Below, piece by piece: positions 52,882 to 63,088 of a DNA stretch of 64,000 nucleotides. Source of the DNA: an uncultured Selenomonas sp. (GTDB taxonomy: Bacteria; Bacillota; Negativicutes; Selenomonadales; Selenomonadaceae); contig CACXCN010000085.1 of the NCBI GenBank assembly GCA_902766095.1, forward strand, positions 1 through 64,000. Direction: 5' to 3'. The notes below the pieces were generated by a model, which was given only the letters and a program-made list of their open reading frames with translations, did not search any database and was not told the DNA's origin. Positions within the stretch are counted from its first letter, which is position 1, and each line of letters opens with the position of its first letter. Both the position numbers and the translations under genes were made by a program.

Positions 52882-54189
52882 TCAGTCGGCCAGCCGTGCC
52901 AAAGTATCATAGAATTCCGGATAAGATATATTCACACAATCGCCATTCTGTATCTCTGCACCGGCTGTCGCCGCTCCTAGTATGGCCAGAGACATCGCCA
53001 TGCGATGGTCGTCATACGACGAAACCTCAGCCGCGTGGCACGGACGGCCACCATGAATGACCATCGTATCGCCATCGATCTCTACCGACCCAGGCGCGAT
53101 CTTATTGAACTCATCATGTATGGCCTGCAGACGGTCGGTTTCCTTCACCCGCAGCTCACCGGCGTCATTGATGACGGTATCGCCATCTGCCAGCATTGCG
53201 GCCACGGCTATGATTGGCACCTCGTCGATGAGGCGCGGCATGATGCTGCCGCCGAACGTCACGCCGTGCAGCCGGCTCGCAGTCACTACGATATCAGCTG
53301 CGGCCTCGCCACAGCTCTCGCGCTGATTGCGCAGTTCGAGCGACGCCCCCATATTGCTCAGGACCTCCAGAATGCCGGTCCTCGTCTCATTGACGCCGAC
53401 ATTATGCAGGCAGAGCCGGCTGCCCGGGATGATCGAGCCCGCCACGAGCCAATAGGCCGCTGACGATATATCCCCCGGCACCTCGATTTCAGCCGGAGCT
53501 ATCAGGCTCTGCACCGGCCGCACCGTCACAGCCGTTCCCTCGCACTCCGGCGTGACGCCGAAGGCCGCCAGCATGCGCTCGGTATGATTGCGCGATACAT
53601 AGGGCTCGACCACGGTCGTCGCTCCCTCAGCGTAAAGGCCGGCCAGCAACAGCGCCGATTTCACCTGGGCACTGGCCACCGGACTATGATAGCACGTGCC
53701 CTGCAGCTTCCCCGCGGCCGGCACTACGGTGATCGGCAGCTTCGTGTTCTGCTCCCGGCCGTATATCCTGGCTCCCATGGCGGTCAACGGCTTTATGACC
53801 CGTCCCATCGGGCGCTGGCTCAACGAGGCATCACCAGTAAATGTCGTCAGGAACGGCTGGGCCGCCATGAGCCCCAGCATCAGTCGCAGCGTCGTCCCCG
53901 AATTGCCGGCGTCGAGTATGCCGGCTGCCTCATGCAGTCCGTGCAGGCCGTGCCCCTTCACCGTCAGCTCGGTGTCGGTGAGGAAATTTATATCCGCGCC
54001 GAGGGCTGCGAAGCATTTCGCCGTGGAGAGACAGTCCTGCGCATGCAGGAAGTTCGTTATATGCACCTCGGTATCCGCCAGACTTGACAGCATGATGCTG
54101 CGATGCGATATCGACTTATCTCCCGGTATAGCGACATCGCCATGCAGTCCTCTGCTCAGCGGCCTTATCATCTTGTTCTGATTCGACAT
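52882..54189 (-). CDS. aroA: 3-phosphoshikimate 1-carboxyvinyltransferase (EPSP synthase)
   Basis: A 435-residue enzyme joining phosphoenolpyruvate to shikimate-3-phosphate. The signature GDKSISHRSIML (22-33), LDAGNSGTTLRLM (about 90-102) and a late RVKETDRLQAI match class I/II forms. The start at 54189 is chosen because AGGAGG lies 9 nt upstream. It is 15 bp from cmk. Confidence 0.96.
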   Translation of the reverse strand: MSNQNKMIRPLSRGLHGDVAIPGDKSISHRSIMLSSLADTEVHITNFLHAQDCLSTAKCFAALGADINFLTDTELTVKGHGLHGLHEAAGILDAGNSGTTLRLMLGLMAAQPFLTTFTGDASLSQRPMGRVIKPLTAMGARIYGREQNTKLPITVVPAAGKLQGTCYHSPVASAQVKSALLLAGLYAEGATTVVEPYVSRNHTERMLAAFGVTPECEGTAVTVRPVQSLIAPAEIEVPGDISSAAYWLVAGSIIPGSRLCLHNVGVNETRTGILEVLSNMGASLELRNQRESCGEAAADIVVTASRLHGVTFGGSIMPRLIDEVPIIAVAAMLADGDTVINDAGELRVKETDRLQAIHDEFNKIAPGSVEIDGDTMVIHGGRPCHAAEVSSYDDHRMAMSLAILGAATAGAEIQNGDCVNISYPEFYDTLARLAD

Positions 54190-54291
54190 AGCGCCAGCCT
54201 CCTCATGATGCTCTCGTATCATTTAACGCCATCAGGCCATTCCTCTGGCGTTCCTCCCATTATACAATTATACCAGCCCCGGCCGGAAATA

Positions 54292-55557
54292 TCAGCCCAT
54301 ATTCCAGGCTGCCCATTGACCGGCAGCAGCCCCCATGGAGAAGGCTGCCTGCAGGTTGTAGCCGCCCGTATAGCCATCCACATCGACGACCTCGCCGGCA
54401 AAGTACAGCCTGTGCACCAGTTTCGACTCCATGGTCTTCGGGTTTATCTCCTTTACGGACACACCTCCGGCCGTGACGATGGCCTCGGCAATCGGGCGGA
54501 TGCGTGTCACTGTCAGCATGAGCCCCTTCAGCGTCTGCACCAGCCGTGCACGAGCCTCAGCGGTCAGCTGGTGAGCCGGCTCATCCGGGTCTATGTAAGC
54601 CGCGTCCAGTACGACCGCTATCAGCTTGTGCGGCAGCAGATCCACGAGCGCATTATGCATCGTCTTGCGCTGGTATTTCTGCAGATCGCGCTGGATGCGG
54701 GCATCGAGCTTGTCCGGTGTCAGGGCCGGCTTCAGATCGAGGCTCAGCTCGACGAAATGATTGTCGGCCAGCAGCATGGCCGCCTCCCGGCTCAGGGACA
54801 GGATGATCGGCCCGCTGACGCCGTAATGCGTGAACAGCATCTCACCAAACTCCGACGCATGCTCCTCGCCGTCCGCCAGCAAAGTTGCTTTCACATTGCG
54901 CAGCGACAGGCCCTGTACCTCGCGCACCCATTCCTCCTCGGTCTCGAGCGGCACGAGAGCCGGCGTGATGCGCGTCACCGTATGCCCGACGGCTGCTGCC
55001 ATATCATAGCCATCCCCTGTGGACCCGGTCCCCGGATACGAGGCGCCACCGACGGCCAGGATGACGGCCCGTCCTTTATAAATCTCTCCCCGGCGGGTGC
55101 GCACGCCTATGACGCGCCGCTCCTCGCCATCACCGGCGGTCAGTATATCCTGCACAGGTGTCTCCGTCATGATGCTGACATCCAGTTCGTGCAGGCGGCG
55201 CACCATGGCGTCGACGACGTCCTGGGCCTTATCGCTTACCGGGAACACGCGCTGACCGCGCTCGACCTTGAGCGGCACACCCTGTTCCGTGAAGAACTCC
55301 ATGACGTCGTGATTATCGAAATTGCGCATCGAGCTGTTCAGGAAGACGCCATTGCCCTTGATATTCTTTATGATCTCGGTCACATCAGCGGCATTCGTCA
55401 CATTGCAACGTCCCTTGCCGGTAATGCGCATCTTGCGGCCGGGCAGCTTCATCTTCTCGAGCAGCAATACCCGGCTGCCATTTTCGGCGGCCTTGACGGC
55501 TGCCATCATGCCGGCCGGCCCGGCCCCGATAACTATGACACGTTCCCCAGACACCAT
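54292..55557 (-). CDS. HI0933-type flavoprotein (NAD(P)/FAD-dependent oxidoreductase)
   Basis: A 421-residue flavoprotein of the HI0933/YhiN family. The FAD-binding GAGPAGMMAAVKAAENG (about 10-26), GRKMRITGKGRCNVTN and the C-terminal GEVVDVDGYTGGYNLQAAF are diagnostic. Its substrate is unknown; some relatives (BaiN) reduce bile acid intermediates, but the family is broad and that activity is not implied. The start at 55557 has AGAGG 5 nt upstream. Confidence 0.9.
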   Translation of the reverse strand: MVSGERVIVIGAGPAGMMAAVKAAENGSRVLLLEKMKLPGRKMRITGKGRCNVTNAADVTEIIKNIKGNGVFLNSSMRNFDNHDVMEFFTEQGVPLKVERGQRVFPVSDKAQDVVDAMVRRLHELDVSIMTETPVQDILTAGDGEERRVIGVRTRRGEIYKGRAVILAVGGASYPGTGSTGDGYDMAAAVGHTVTRITPALVPLETEEEWVREVQGLSLRNVKATLLADGEEHASEFGEMLFTHYGVSGPIILSLSREAAMLLADNHFVELSLDLKPALTPDKLDARIQRDLQKYQRKTMHNALVDLLPHKLIAVVLDAAYIDPDEPAHQLTAEARARLVQTLKGLMLTVTRIRPIAEAIVTAGGVSVKEINPKTMESKLVHRLYFAGEVVDVDGYTGGYNLQAAFSMGAAAGQWAAWNMG

Positions 55558-55559
55558 GC

Positions 55560-56303
55560 TCACCTCTTTTTCTGGCCATGCTCCAGCCCGGCCAGCTGAT
55601 ACAGCCTCTCTACCTCGGTCTGGCTCAGCTGCCGATGCTGTCCCCGGGCTACTCCCTGCAGCGTCAGGCCAGCGAACTTCACGCGTCGCAATGACTTCAC
55701 CTCATGCCCTAGCGCTGCGAACATGCGCCGCACCTGCCGGTTGCGTCCCTCATGGATCGTCAGCTCGACGCGCGAGCCATGACCACGGTCCGGTAGCAGT
55801 CTGGCCCGGGCCGGCGCTGTGCGTCCGTCCTCGAGCTCTATGCCCGTCGCGAGCTGCTGCAGCTCCGACTCCGATAAATCATCCCGCAGTTGCGCGACAT
55901 AGACCTTGTCGATCTGGTAGCGCGGATGAAGCAGGCCATTCATGAGCTCGCCGTCATTCGTCAGCAGCAACAGTCCCTCCGTGGCGCCATCGAGCCGCCC
56001 GACCGGATATATGCGCTCCCGCACCTCGGGCAGCAAGTCCAGCACGGTTCGCCGCCCCCGCTCATCGTGGACAGTCGATATGTAGCCGCGCGGCTTGTTC
56101 AGCAGATAGTACCGGTGCGTCTCCGCGCCCGTCAGCGGCTTGCCATCCACTGTGATCGTATGAGCCGCAGCATCATATTGCTGCCCCAGCTCCGTGACCG
56201 TGTGACCGTCGACAGCCACACGGCCCGCAAGTATCATTTTTTCGGCCGCCCGCCGCGAGGCCACGCCGGCCTGGCTGATGATCTTCTGCAACCGCTCACT
56301 CAT
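55560..56303 (-). CDS. rluB: 23S rRNA/16S rRNA pseudouridine synthase, RluB/RsuA family
   Basis: A 247-residue pseudouridine synthase. The S4 domain lies at the start (RLQKIISQAGVASRRAAEKMI, about 4-24). The catalytic aspartate is in GRLDGATEGLLLLTNDG. TIHEGRNRQVRRMF is the family C-terminal block. The start at 56303 overlaps the dacA stop (ATGA) and is set by GGAG 6 nt upstream. RluB (23S U2605 type) is the most likely member. Confidence 0.93.
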   Translation of the reverse strand: MSERLQKIISQAGVASRRAAEKMILAGRVAVDGHTVTELGQQYDAAAHTITVDGKPLTGAETHRYYLLNKPRGYISTVHDERGRRTVLDLLPEVRERIYPVGRLDGATEGLLLLTNDGELMNGLLHPRYQIDKVYVAQLRDDLSESELQQLATGIELEDGRTAPARARLLPDRGHGSRVELTIHEGRNRQVRRMFAALGHEVKSLRRVKFAGLTLQGVARGQHRQLSQTEVERLYQLAGLEHGQKKR

Positions 56304-57511
56304 ACGACGCTCCATATCTGCTGCCAGAGCTTTCCGAGCTCATGGAAGAACGATTTCTGATCGACATCGCGCGCCGCAAGGAGCTCCGTCGACGCGATAT
56401 CACGGCCATCCTGGCGCAGGATGAGCCGCCCGACCACGTCGCCCTGGCGCACCGGCGCCTCGATATCCCCGTCCAGCTCGACGACACGCTCGACCGGCTT
56501 CGTCTCCTGCTCGCTGATATCAGGTACCATCAGCGTCTGGGCCGCCTGCAGCGGCAGGCTGCTCGTCTTGCCGCTGCGCACATGGGCATAGCTTACGGTC
56601 TCGCCCTGCCGGACGGCCTCATGGGCGCTCACATTCGCGAAGCCATAGTCGAGCAGCTCCATGGAATCATTCCACATGAAGACGGAATCGAGCACGACGG
56701 CGACGAGCTGGATGCCATTGCGGCGCGCCGCCGATACGAGGCAGCGGCCGGCGGCATCGGTATAGCCGGTCTTGACGCCGTTCGAACCATCGTAGAGCCA
56801 GAGCAGCTGGTTCTCGTTGCGCAGCATGTGGGTATCATCATGCACCCAGTCGAATGTGGCTTCCTTCGTGCTGACGATGTCCTCGAATTCCGGCAGGCTG
56901 TAGCCATGCGCCGCTATGAGCGCCATATCATGCGCCGTCGTATAGTGGTCGGGATCGGGCAGACCGCAGCTGTTGACGAAATTCGTATCCACAGCGCCGA
57001 GTTCATGGGCCCGCTGCGTCATGAGGCGGGCGAATTCCGGCACAGAACCGGCGATATGCTCAGCCACGGCCACGGCCGCATCATTGCCGGAGTGCATCAT
57101 CATGCCGCGCAACAGCTCGCGCAGCGTGACCTTGTCACCGCGCTCCAGCCAGAGCGTCGAGCCCTCCATGCCCTCGGCATTGCTGCTGATGGTCACCTCG
57201 TCATCGAGATTGCCACGCTCGAGGGCGATGATGAGCGTCATGATCTTCGTCGTCGACGCCGGGTAGCGGCGCTCGTTCATATTGCGCTCGTATATCACTT
57301 TGCCTGTGCCGGCCTCGATCAGGGCAGCTGATTTGGCCGTCAATCGCTGGATGGCATCATCCGGTTCCACGACAAGGCCCGGTATGTCCGGACGTTCCAA
57401 ATGCTTGTACGCCTGCGCCGGCGCTGTCCACAGCAGCAGGACCGGCAGCAACAGCAGCAGGACTATATTCTTGCTGCGGTGATAATCATATATGACACTA
57501 TGCAAGCTCAT
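56300..57511 (-). CDS. dacA: D-alanyl-D-alanine carboxypeptidase, class A (DacA-like)
   Basis: A 403-residue exported penicillin-binding protein that trims pentapeptide stems. The signal/anchor sequence is at 15-34 (NIVLLLLLPVLLLWTAPAQA). The three active-site motifs are ASTTK (SxxK, about 84-88), HSGND (SxN) and GVKTGYT (KTG). A C-terminal beta domain follows (about 290-390). It is coupled to rluB. Confidence 0.95.
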   Translation of the reverse strand: MSLHSVIYDYHRSKNIVLLLLLPVLLLWTAPAQAYKHLERPDIPGLVVEPDDAIQRLTAKSAALIEAGTGKVIYERNMNERRYPASTTKIMTLIIALERGNLDDEVTISSNAEGMEGSTLWLERGDKVTLRELLRGMMMHSGNDAAVAVAEHIAGSVPEFARLMTQRAHELGAVDTNFVNSCGLPDPDHYTTAHDMALIAAHGYSLPEFEDIVSTKEATFDWVHDDTHMLRNENQLLWLYDGSNGVKTGYTDAAGRCLVSAARRNGIQLVAVVLDSVFMWNDSMELLDYGFANVSAHEAVRQGETVSYAHVRSGKTSSLPLQAAQTLMVPDISEQETKPVERVVELDGDIEAPVRQGDVVGRLILRQDGRDIASTELLAARDVDQKSFFHELGKLWQQIWSVV

Positions 57512-57533
57512 ACCTCTTTATATACTTGATCCT

Positions 57534-60500
57534 TCATCTTATCTTTACGGCTCCGGCTCCAAGTTTTTCCTCCAGTTCCTGCTGCAGTTCCTCGCAGTCC
57601 TGCACGCGCGGGAAGAACACATTGAGCCTCGATTTGCCCTGGTAGACATTGACATCGCTGCTACCGGGATAACTCCCCAGTATCGCCTGGATTTCAGCCT
57701 GCAGGGCGGGCAGGTCTGCCGCATCGGTGGCGGCAGGAATGAATACGTAATAGGTCGGTATATAGTCATCAAGCGACCATATGCTGTCTGCCAGTATCTG
57801 CATCCCATCCTCGCTCCGGTTCGAGCTGTCGGCATGCCCCTGGACGACGACCGGCTGATCCTGCACGAGCAGATCCATTGCCTGGTAAAACACCTTGGGG
57901 AATACGGTCACTTCGACGGTCTCCGAATAGTCCTCGAGCACGGCGAAGCACATCGAATCGCCCTTCTTCGTCGTATGGCGCTTGACGCTGGACCACATGC
58001 CCCCGAGCCGCACCAGCTGACGTTCCTTCACCCCGGCTTCCTTCAGGTCGTGGATCGTCGGCAAGTTTTGCAGTGTGCGCTTATAGGCATCGAGCGGATG
58101 ACCGGATATGTAGAAGCCGGTATTCTCCTTTTCCCAGTTCAGTAATTGCTGAGGCGACGCCTCCGGCATATCAGGGATATCATCATCGTACTGATCATCG
58201 ACGATATCGCCGAACAGGTCGATCTGCCCGGTCGCTTCGTCATTCTGCTTCTGCTGGGCATGAGCCACGTCCCTGTCCAGCAGGAACAGGAGCTGGCTGC
58301 GCTTCATGCCCATGCCATCGAAAGCCCCACACTGGATCAGGCACTCGATGGTGCGCTTGTTTATGAGCTTCATGTCCACGCGGTTGCAGAAATCGCGCAG
58401 CGAGACGAACGGCCCATCCTGACGGGCGGCCAGGATGGCATCGATGGCTCCGCTGCCGACATTGCGCACGGCGGCCAGGCCGAAGCGTATCGCCTCGCCA
58501 TCGACGCTGAAATTGTGACCGCTGACATTGACATCGGGCGACAATATCTTGATGCCCATGCGATGAGCCAGCTCTATATAATGCGGTACCCGCTGGATCT
58601 TGTCGATGATGCTCGTCAGGATGGCCGCCATGAACTCCGCCGGATAATGAGCCTTCAGATATGCCGTCTGCCATGCCACGAGGGCATAGGCTGCACTGTG
58701 CGACTTGTTGAAGCCGTAATCCGCGAAATGGGTCAGCAGGTCGAATATCTTGTTCGCGAGATCAGGGTCTATCTTGTTCTTCGCGCAGCCTTCGAGGAAA
58801 TTCTGTTTCTGCGCCAGCAGGATATCATGCTTCTTCTTGCCCATGGCCCGGCGCAAGATATCTGCCTGACCGAGCGTGAACCCAGCCAGGACCTGAACGA
58901 CCTGCATGACCTGCTCCTGATAGAGCACGACGCCGAATGTCTCCTTCAGTATCGGCTCGAGGAGCGGATGCATGTAGTGAACCTCTTTCGTCCCTTTGCG
59001 TCCGCCGATGAAATCATCGACCATGCCGCTGCCGAGTGGTCCCGGGCGATAGAGGGCCACGGTAGGTATGAGATCCTCGAATCCCTCGGGCGCCAGATCC
59101 TTGACGAGCCTGGTCATGCCAGCCGATTCCATCTGGAATACGGCGCCAGTTCGTCCCTCGCAGAGCATTTTGGCTGTCAGTTCATCCTTCAGCGGTATGT
59201 GATTGATATCGACATCGATGCCGCGGGACTGCTTGATATTGACTATGGTATCACTGATAGCCGTCAATGTGCGCAGGCCGAGGAAATCCATCTTGAGCAA
59301 GCCAAGCTCCTCGACGGTATCCTTCTCGAACTGCGTGACGAGCGTGCCATCCGACACCGAGACCGGCAATGTATCTGTCAGCGGATCGCGGGCGATGACG
59401 ACGCCAGCGGCATGGATGGACGAGTTGCGTGGCAGCCCCTCGATATGGCGGGCTGCATCGACGATCTGGTGCACCTCCGGCTTCGTCTCATAGGCGTTGC
59501 GGAATTCGACCGATTCGCGCAGCGCCTTGTCGAGCGTGACCTTCGGCCCGTCCGGCACTAGCTTGCCGATCGCATTGCGCTCAGCGAACGGGATATTCAT
59601 CGCCCGTCCGACATCCTGAATCGATCCCTTGGCCGCCATCGTACCGAAAGTGACAATCTGGCCGACATGGTCATAGCCATAGCGCTGCTTGACATACTCG
59701 ATGACCTCGCCGCGCCGCCGGAAGCAGATATCGACATCGATATCCGGCATCGTCACGCGCTCCGGATTCAGGAAGCGCTCGAACAGCAGGTCGTATTTGA
59801 GCGGATCGAGCCGCGTGATGTCGAGCAGATAAGAGACAATGCTGCCTGCTGCCGAGCCACGCCCCGGTCCTACCGGTATGCCCTGCTGCCGCGAATGATT
59901 GATGAAGTCCCAGACAATGAGGAAATAGTTATCATAGCCCATGCGGTGGATGATATCGAGCTCATAGGCGAGACGCTCCTGCACCGTCTTATTCTGCTGC
60001 CAGTCCGGATAACAGCGCGGCAGATTCTCCTCGCAGAGATGGCGCAGGTATTCCTCCCCATCTTTGTATGGTTCCGGTATCGGATAATACGGCAGCTTGA
60101 TCTTGCCGAACTCGAACTCTACATTGCAGCGGGCCGCAATCTTTTCCGTATTGGCCAGCGCCTCCGGATGCTCTGGGAACAGCGTCGCCATTTCCTCCGG
60201 CGATTTCAGATAGTAGTCGCTGTTGTTGAACCGCATGCGGTCCGGATTATCAACGGTCTCGTTCGTCTGGATGCAGAGCAGGATGTCATGATACTCGCTG
60301 TCCTCGCGCCGCACATAGTGGCTGTCATTCGTCACGACGAGCCCGACCTCATACTGCTGAGCCAGCTCGATAAGTCCCTGAGCCGCCTTCTTTTCCTCCG
60401 GCAGCTTGTGATCCTGCAGCTCGAGGAAGAAATTATCCCGACCGAATATATCGATATATTCCTCTACGAGCCGCACAGCTCTTTCCTTATCCCCTTTGAT

Positions 60501-60938
60501 CAGGGCCTGCGGTATCTCGCCGGCGATACAGGCCGAGAGGCAGATGATGCCCTCATGATAGCGGCGCAAGAGTTCCTTGTCCACGCGCGGCTTGTAGTAC
60601 GTCCCCTCGATATTGGCCAGTGAAACCAGCTGTACGAGGTTGCGGTAGCCGGTCTGATTCTCGGCCAGCAGTATCAGGTGGTAGTACTTCACGCCATTGA
60701 CTTCCTGACGCTCGCGGCGGTCTCCGGGAGCCAGGTATACCTCGCAGCCGATGATCGGCTTGATCCCCTGTTTTTTTGCTTCCCGGTAGAAATTAATGAC
60801 GCCATACATATTGCCATGGTCCGTGATGGCTATAGAGTCCATGCCCAGTTCCTTCGTCCGGGCAATGAGTTCCCCTATGCGGCTGGCACCGTCCAGCAGA
60901 CTGTACTCCGTGTGGACATGCAGATGAGTGAATGACAT
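57534..60938 (-). CDS. dnaE: DNA polymerase III alpha subunit
   Basis: A 1134-residue replicative polymerase of the DnaE type. The PHP domain is N-terminal (HLHVHTEYSLLDGASRIGE, 6-24). The catalytic aspartates lie in MPDIDVDICF (about 390-400) and in the palm region. YGFNKSHSAAYALVAWQTAYLK is the helix-hairpin-helix family block, and an OB-fold follows at the end (about 975-1050). The length is typical. The start has AGGAG 12 nt upstream. It is followed by dacA 22 bp later. Confidence 0.98.
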   Translation of the reverse strand: MSFTHLHVHTEYSLLDGASRIGELIARTKELGMDSIAITDHGNMYGVINFYREAKKQGIKPIIGCEVYLAPGDRRERQEVNGVKYYHLILLAENQTGYRNLVQLVSLANIEGTYYKPRVDKELLRRYHEGIICLSACIAGEIPQALIKGDKERAVRLVEEYIDIFGRDNFFLELQDHKLPEEKKAAQGLIELAQQYEVGLVVTNDSHYVRREDSEYHDILLCIQTNETVDNPDRMRFNNSDYYLKSPEEMATLFPEHPEALANTEKIAARCNVEFEFGKIKLPYYPIPEPYKDGEEYLRHLCEENLPRCYPDWQQNKTVQERLAYELDIIHRMGYDNYFLIVWDFINHSRQQGIPVGPGRGSAAGSIVSYLLDITRLDPLKYDLLFERFLNPERVTMPDIDVDICFRRRGEVIEYVKQRYGYDHVGQIVTFGTMAAKGSIQDVGRAMNIPFAERNAIGKLVPDGPKVTLDKALRESVEFRNAYETKPEVHQIVDAARHIEGLPRNSSIHAAGVVIARDPLTDTLPVSVSDGTLVTQFEKDTVEELGLLKMDFLGLRTLTAISDTIVNIKQSRGIDVDINHIPLKDELTAKMLCEGRTGAVFQMESAGMTRLVKDLAPEGFEDLIPTVALYRPGPLGSGMVDDFIGGRKGTKEVHYMHPLLEPILKETFGVVLYQEQVMQVVQVLAGFTLGQADILRRAMGKKKHDILLAQKQNFLEGCAKNKIDPDLANKIFDLLTHFADYGFNKSHSAAYALVAWQTAYLKAHYPAEFMAAILTSIIDKIQRVPHYIELAHRMGIKILSPDVNVSGHNFSVDGEAIRFGLAAVRNVGSGAIDAILAARQDGPFVSLRDFCNRVDMKLINKRTIECLIQCGAFDGMGMKRSQLLFLLDRDVAHAQQKQNDEATGQIDLFGDIVDDQYDDDIPDMPEASPQQLLNWEKENTGFYISGHPLDAYKRTLQNLPTIHDLKEAGVKERQLVRLGGMWSSVKRHTTKKGDSMCFAVLEDYSETVEVTVFPKVFYQAMDLLVQDQPVVVQGHADSSNRSEDGMQILADSIWSLDDYIPTYYVFIPAATDAADLPALQAEIQAILGSYPGSSDVNVYQGKSRLNVFFPRVQDCEELQQELEEKLGAGAVKIR

Positions 60939-60973
60939 CTTAGCTTTGTATCTCCTCAGCTACCAAAATTCAT

Positions 60974-61013
60974 CGAAAAGAAAGGCTGCCCGACCAATAA
61001 GGCGGCAGCCTCT
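60974..61013 (-). terminator. terminator after rnjA
   Basis: On the minus strand AGGCTGCC and GGCAGCCT pair around a 13-nt loop, followed by TTTCTTTTC. Confidence 0.75.
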
Positions 61014-61031
61014 CTCAATAAAGTGAGACTT

Positions 61032-61132
61032 ATTCAGAGGGAGTTTTTACTCCCTCTGAATTTAGTCGAACTTACCCAGGGCCTTAGGGGCGCTTATCTC
61101 CCACCTGAAGAGGTGGGAGTCTTAGCGCCCCT
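61032..61132. repeat. two strong hairpins, possible mobile-element end
   Basis: Hairpin A: arms of 13 bp at 61032-61044 and 61049-61061 (ATTCAGAGGGAGT) with a 4-nt T loop. Hairpin B: an outer 9-bp stem AGGGGCGCT (61086-61094 with 61124-61132) and an inner 9-bp stem CTCCCACCT (61098-61106 with 61111-61119) with a GAAG loop. Between them lies a single-stranded TTAGTCGAACTTACCCAGG. Such terminal hairpins with a conserved single-stranded linker recall the right ends of IS200/IS605-type elements and the TnpB-associated RNA. No transposase is nearby. Confidence 0.4.
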
Positions 61133-61149
61133 TAGCATCGGATAAACCG

Positions 61150-62811
61150 TCAGATTTCCATGATGATCGGCAGGATCATCGGCCGGCGGCGCGTCTTATC
61201 GAACAGATAGCGGCCGAGTGCGTCTCTGACATTCGACTTGATCGCCGCCCATTCCTTCACGCCCTCATCCTCGCAGCGCTCGAGCGCCTGCTGGACTCTG
61301 GCCCGCGCCTCGTCCATGAGGGCCTCCGACTCGCGCACGTAGACGAAGCCGCGTGAAACGATATCCGGACCAGCTACGACACGATTGTTGCGGTCCATAG
61401 TGACGACGACGATGAGTATGCCGTCCTGCGACAGCTGACGACGGTCACGCAGCACGATGTTGCCTACATCGCCGACGCCGAGTCCGTCGACCATGACCAT
61501 GCCAGCCGTCACCTTGCCAGCTACCGTTCCCTTATCCCGTGTGAACTCCAGTACCTGGCCGTTCTCGCTGATGAAGATGTTCTCCTTCGGCATGCCGAGC
61601 TCACGAGCCAGCTTCGCGTGCTGCACGAGATGATGATATTCGCCATGGACCGGGATGAAGAACTTGGGCCGGATGAGGTTATGCATGAGCTTGAGTTCCT
61701 CGCGGCTCGCATGTCCCGATACATGGACGCCCTGATTGCGCCCGTATATGACATCAGCCCCGAGGCGCATGAGGTTGTCAATCGTGCGCGTCACGAATTT
61801 CTCATTGCCCGGTATCGGATTCGCCGAGATAACCACGGTATCGCCCGGGACGATGCCGACCTTGCGATGATCGCTCATGGCCATGCGCGTGAGCGCCGAC
61901 ATCGGCTCGCCCTGGCTGCCGGTCGTGATGATGCAGATCTCATCCATGCGGTAGTTATTGATCTCATCGATATCAATGAGCGTCCCCTCAGGGGCCGATA
62001 TATAGCCGAGCTCGAGCGAGATGCTCACAACGTTCACCATCGAGCGACCGAGGACGGATACCTTGCGGTGATAGCGGACAGCGGCATCGATGACCTGCTG
62101 GATGCGGTGCACGTTCGACGAGAACGTCGCCACGATGATGCGGCCGCGGGCATTGTGGAAAGCCTTTTCAAAGGCGGCCCCTACCGTGCTCTCGCTCGGC
62201 GTATGCCCCTCGCGCTCCGCATTCGTCGAGTCAGCCATCATGACCAGCACGCCGCGGTTGCCGAGCTCGGCGAACCGGCGGAAGTCTGTCATCTTGCCGT
62301 CGATCGGCGTATAATCGAGCTTGAAGTCACCGGTGTGTACGATCATGCCGACCGGCGTCTTTATCGAGAGCCCCACCGCATCAGGAATGGAATGATTGAC
62401 GCGGATGAAGCCGACGCTGAAGCAACCGATGTTTATGATATCTCCCTGCATCACGGAATGCAGGTTGCCAGAATCAACTCCGGCCTCTTTCAGGCGTCCC
62501 TCGAGTATGCCGAGCGTCAGGCGCGTGCCATAGACCGGCACATTGATATGCTTCAGCACATAGGGCAGCGCTCCTATATGGTCCTCGTGCCCGTGTGTCA
62601 GCACGATGGCCTTTATCTTGTCAGCATTCTCGAGCAGATAAGTGATATCGGGGATTACGAGATCCACCCCGAGCATATCCTCTTCCGGAAACATAAGTCC
62701 GGCATCTATAACCAATATCTCATCATCCACGCGGATGACTGTCATGTTCTTGCCGATCTCCCCGAGACCGCCCAGGGGGATGATCTGCAGTTTCTGTTGT
62801 CCTTTAGACAA
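61150..62811 (-). CDS. rnjA: ribonuclease J
   Basis: A 553-residue beta-lactamase-fold ribonuclease with 5'-3' exo and endonuclease activity in mRNA decay and rRNA maturation. The zinc motif HGHEDHIGALP (74-84), HTGDFKLD, and the beta-CASP motifs including VSGHASREEL and PVHGEYHHL are present. The start is TTG at 62811, with GGAGG 10 nt upstream. It carries a C-terminal domain of the normal length. Confidence 0.96.
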   Translation of the reverse strand: MSKGQQKLQIIPLGGLGEIGKNMTVIRVDDEILVIDAGLMFPEEDMLGVDLVIPDITYLLENADKIKAIVLTHGHEDHIGALPYVLKHINVPVYGTRLTLGILEGRLKEAGVDSGNLHSVMQGDIINIGCFSVGFIRVNHSIPDAVGLSIKTPVGMIVHTGDFKLDYTPIDGKMTDFRRFAELGNRGVLVMMADSTNAEREGHTPSESTVGAAFEKAFHNARGRIIVATFSSNVHRIQQVIDAAVRYHRKVSVLGRSMVNVVSISLELGYISAPEGTLIDIDEINNYRMDEICIITTGSQGEPMSALTRMAMSDHRKVGIVPGDTVVISANPIPGNEKFVTRTIDNLMRLGADVIYGRNQGVHVSGHASREELKLMHNLIRPKFFIPVHGEYHHLVQHAKLARELGMPKENIFISENGQVLEFTRDKGTVAGKVTAGMVMVDGLGVGDVGNIVLRDRRQLSQDGILIVVVTMDRNNRVVAGPDIVSRGFVYVRESEALMDEARARVQQALERCEDEGVKEWAAIKSNVRDALGRYLFDKTRRRPMILPIIMEI

Positions 62812-63088
62812 AGAAAATACACCTCCATCAATATATAGAATTACATCTGTAATAATATCCAGTTTTATACACGTTATTTATTTTTTATGCCACACACGCA
62901 CGTCCCTGATGGCATAACAAGTAAAAATAATTGCAGCGAATCTCCGTTCCGAAACGGGATAAGCTGCTATCCGCACAAAACATTCCTGTATATTATAGCA
63001 ATATGCGGCCGGGAATGCAAATAAATTGGTGCAGGCAAATACGTTCTGTAGTAGAATATCTTCATGAATCTATGTTAGGAGTCTGCAA

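Noticed and set aside
54103-55599. 498-codon plus-strand frame opposite aroA and the flavoprotein
   Set aside because: Antisense shadow of confirmed genes, rich in H, R and Q, no ribosome site or motif.
58146-59561. 471-codon plus-strand frame opposite dnaE
   Set aside because: Antisense shadow of dnaE with no motif.
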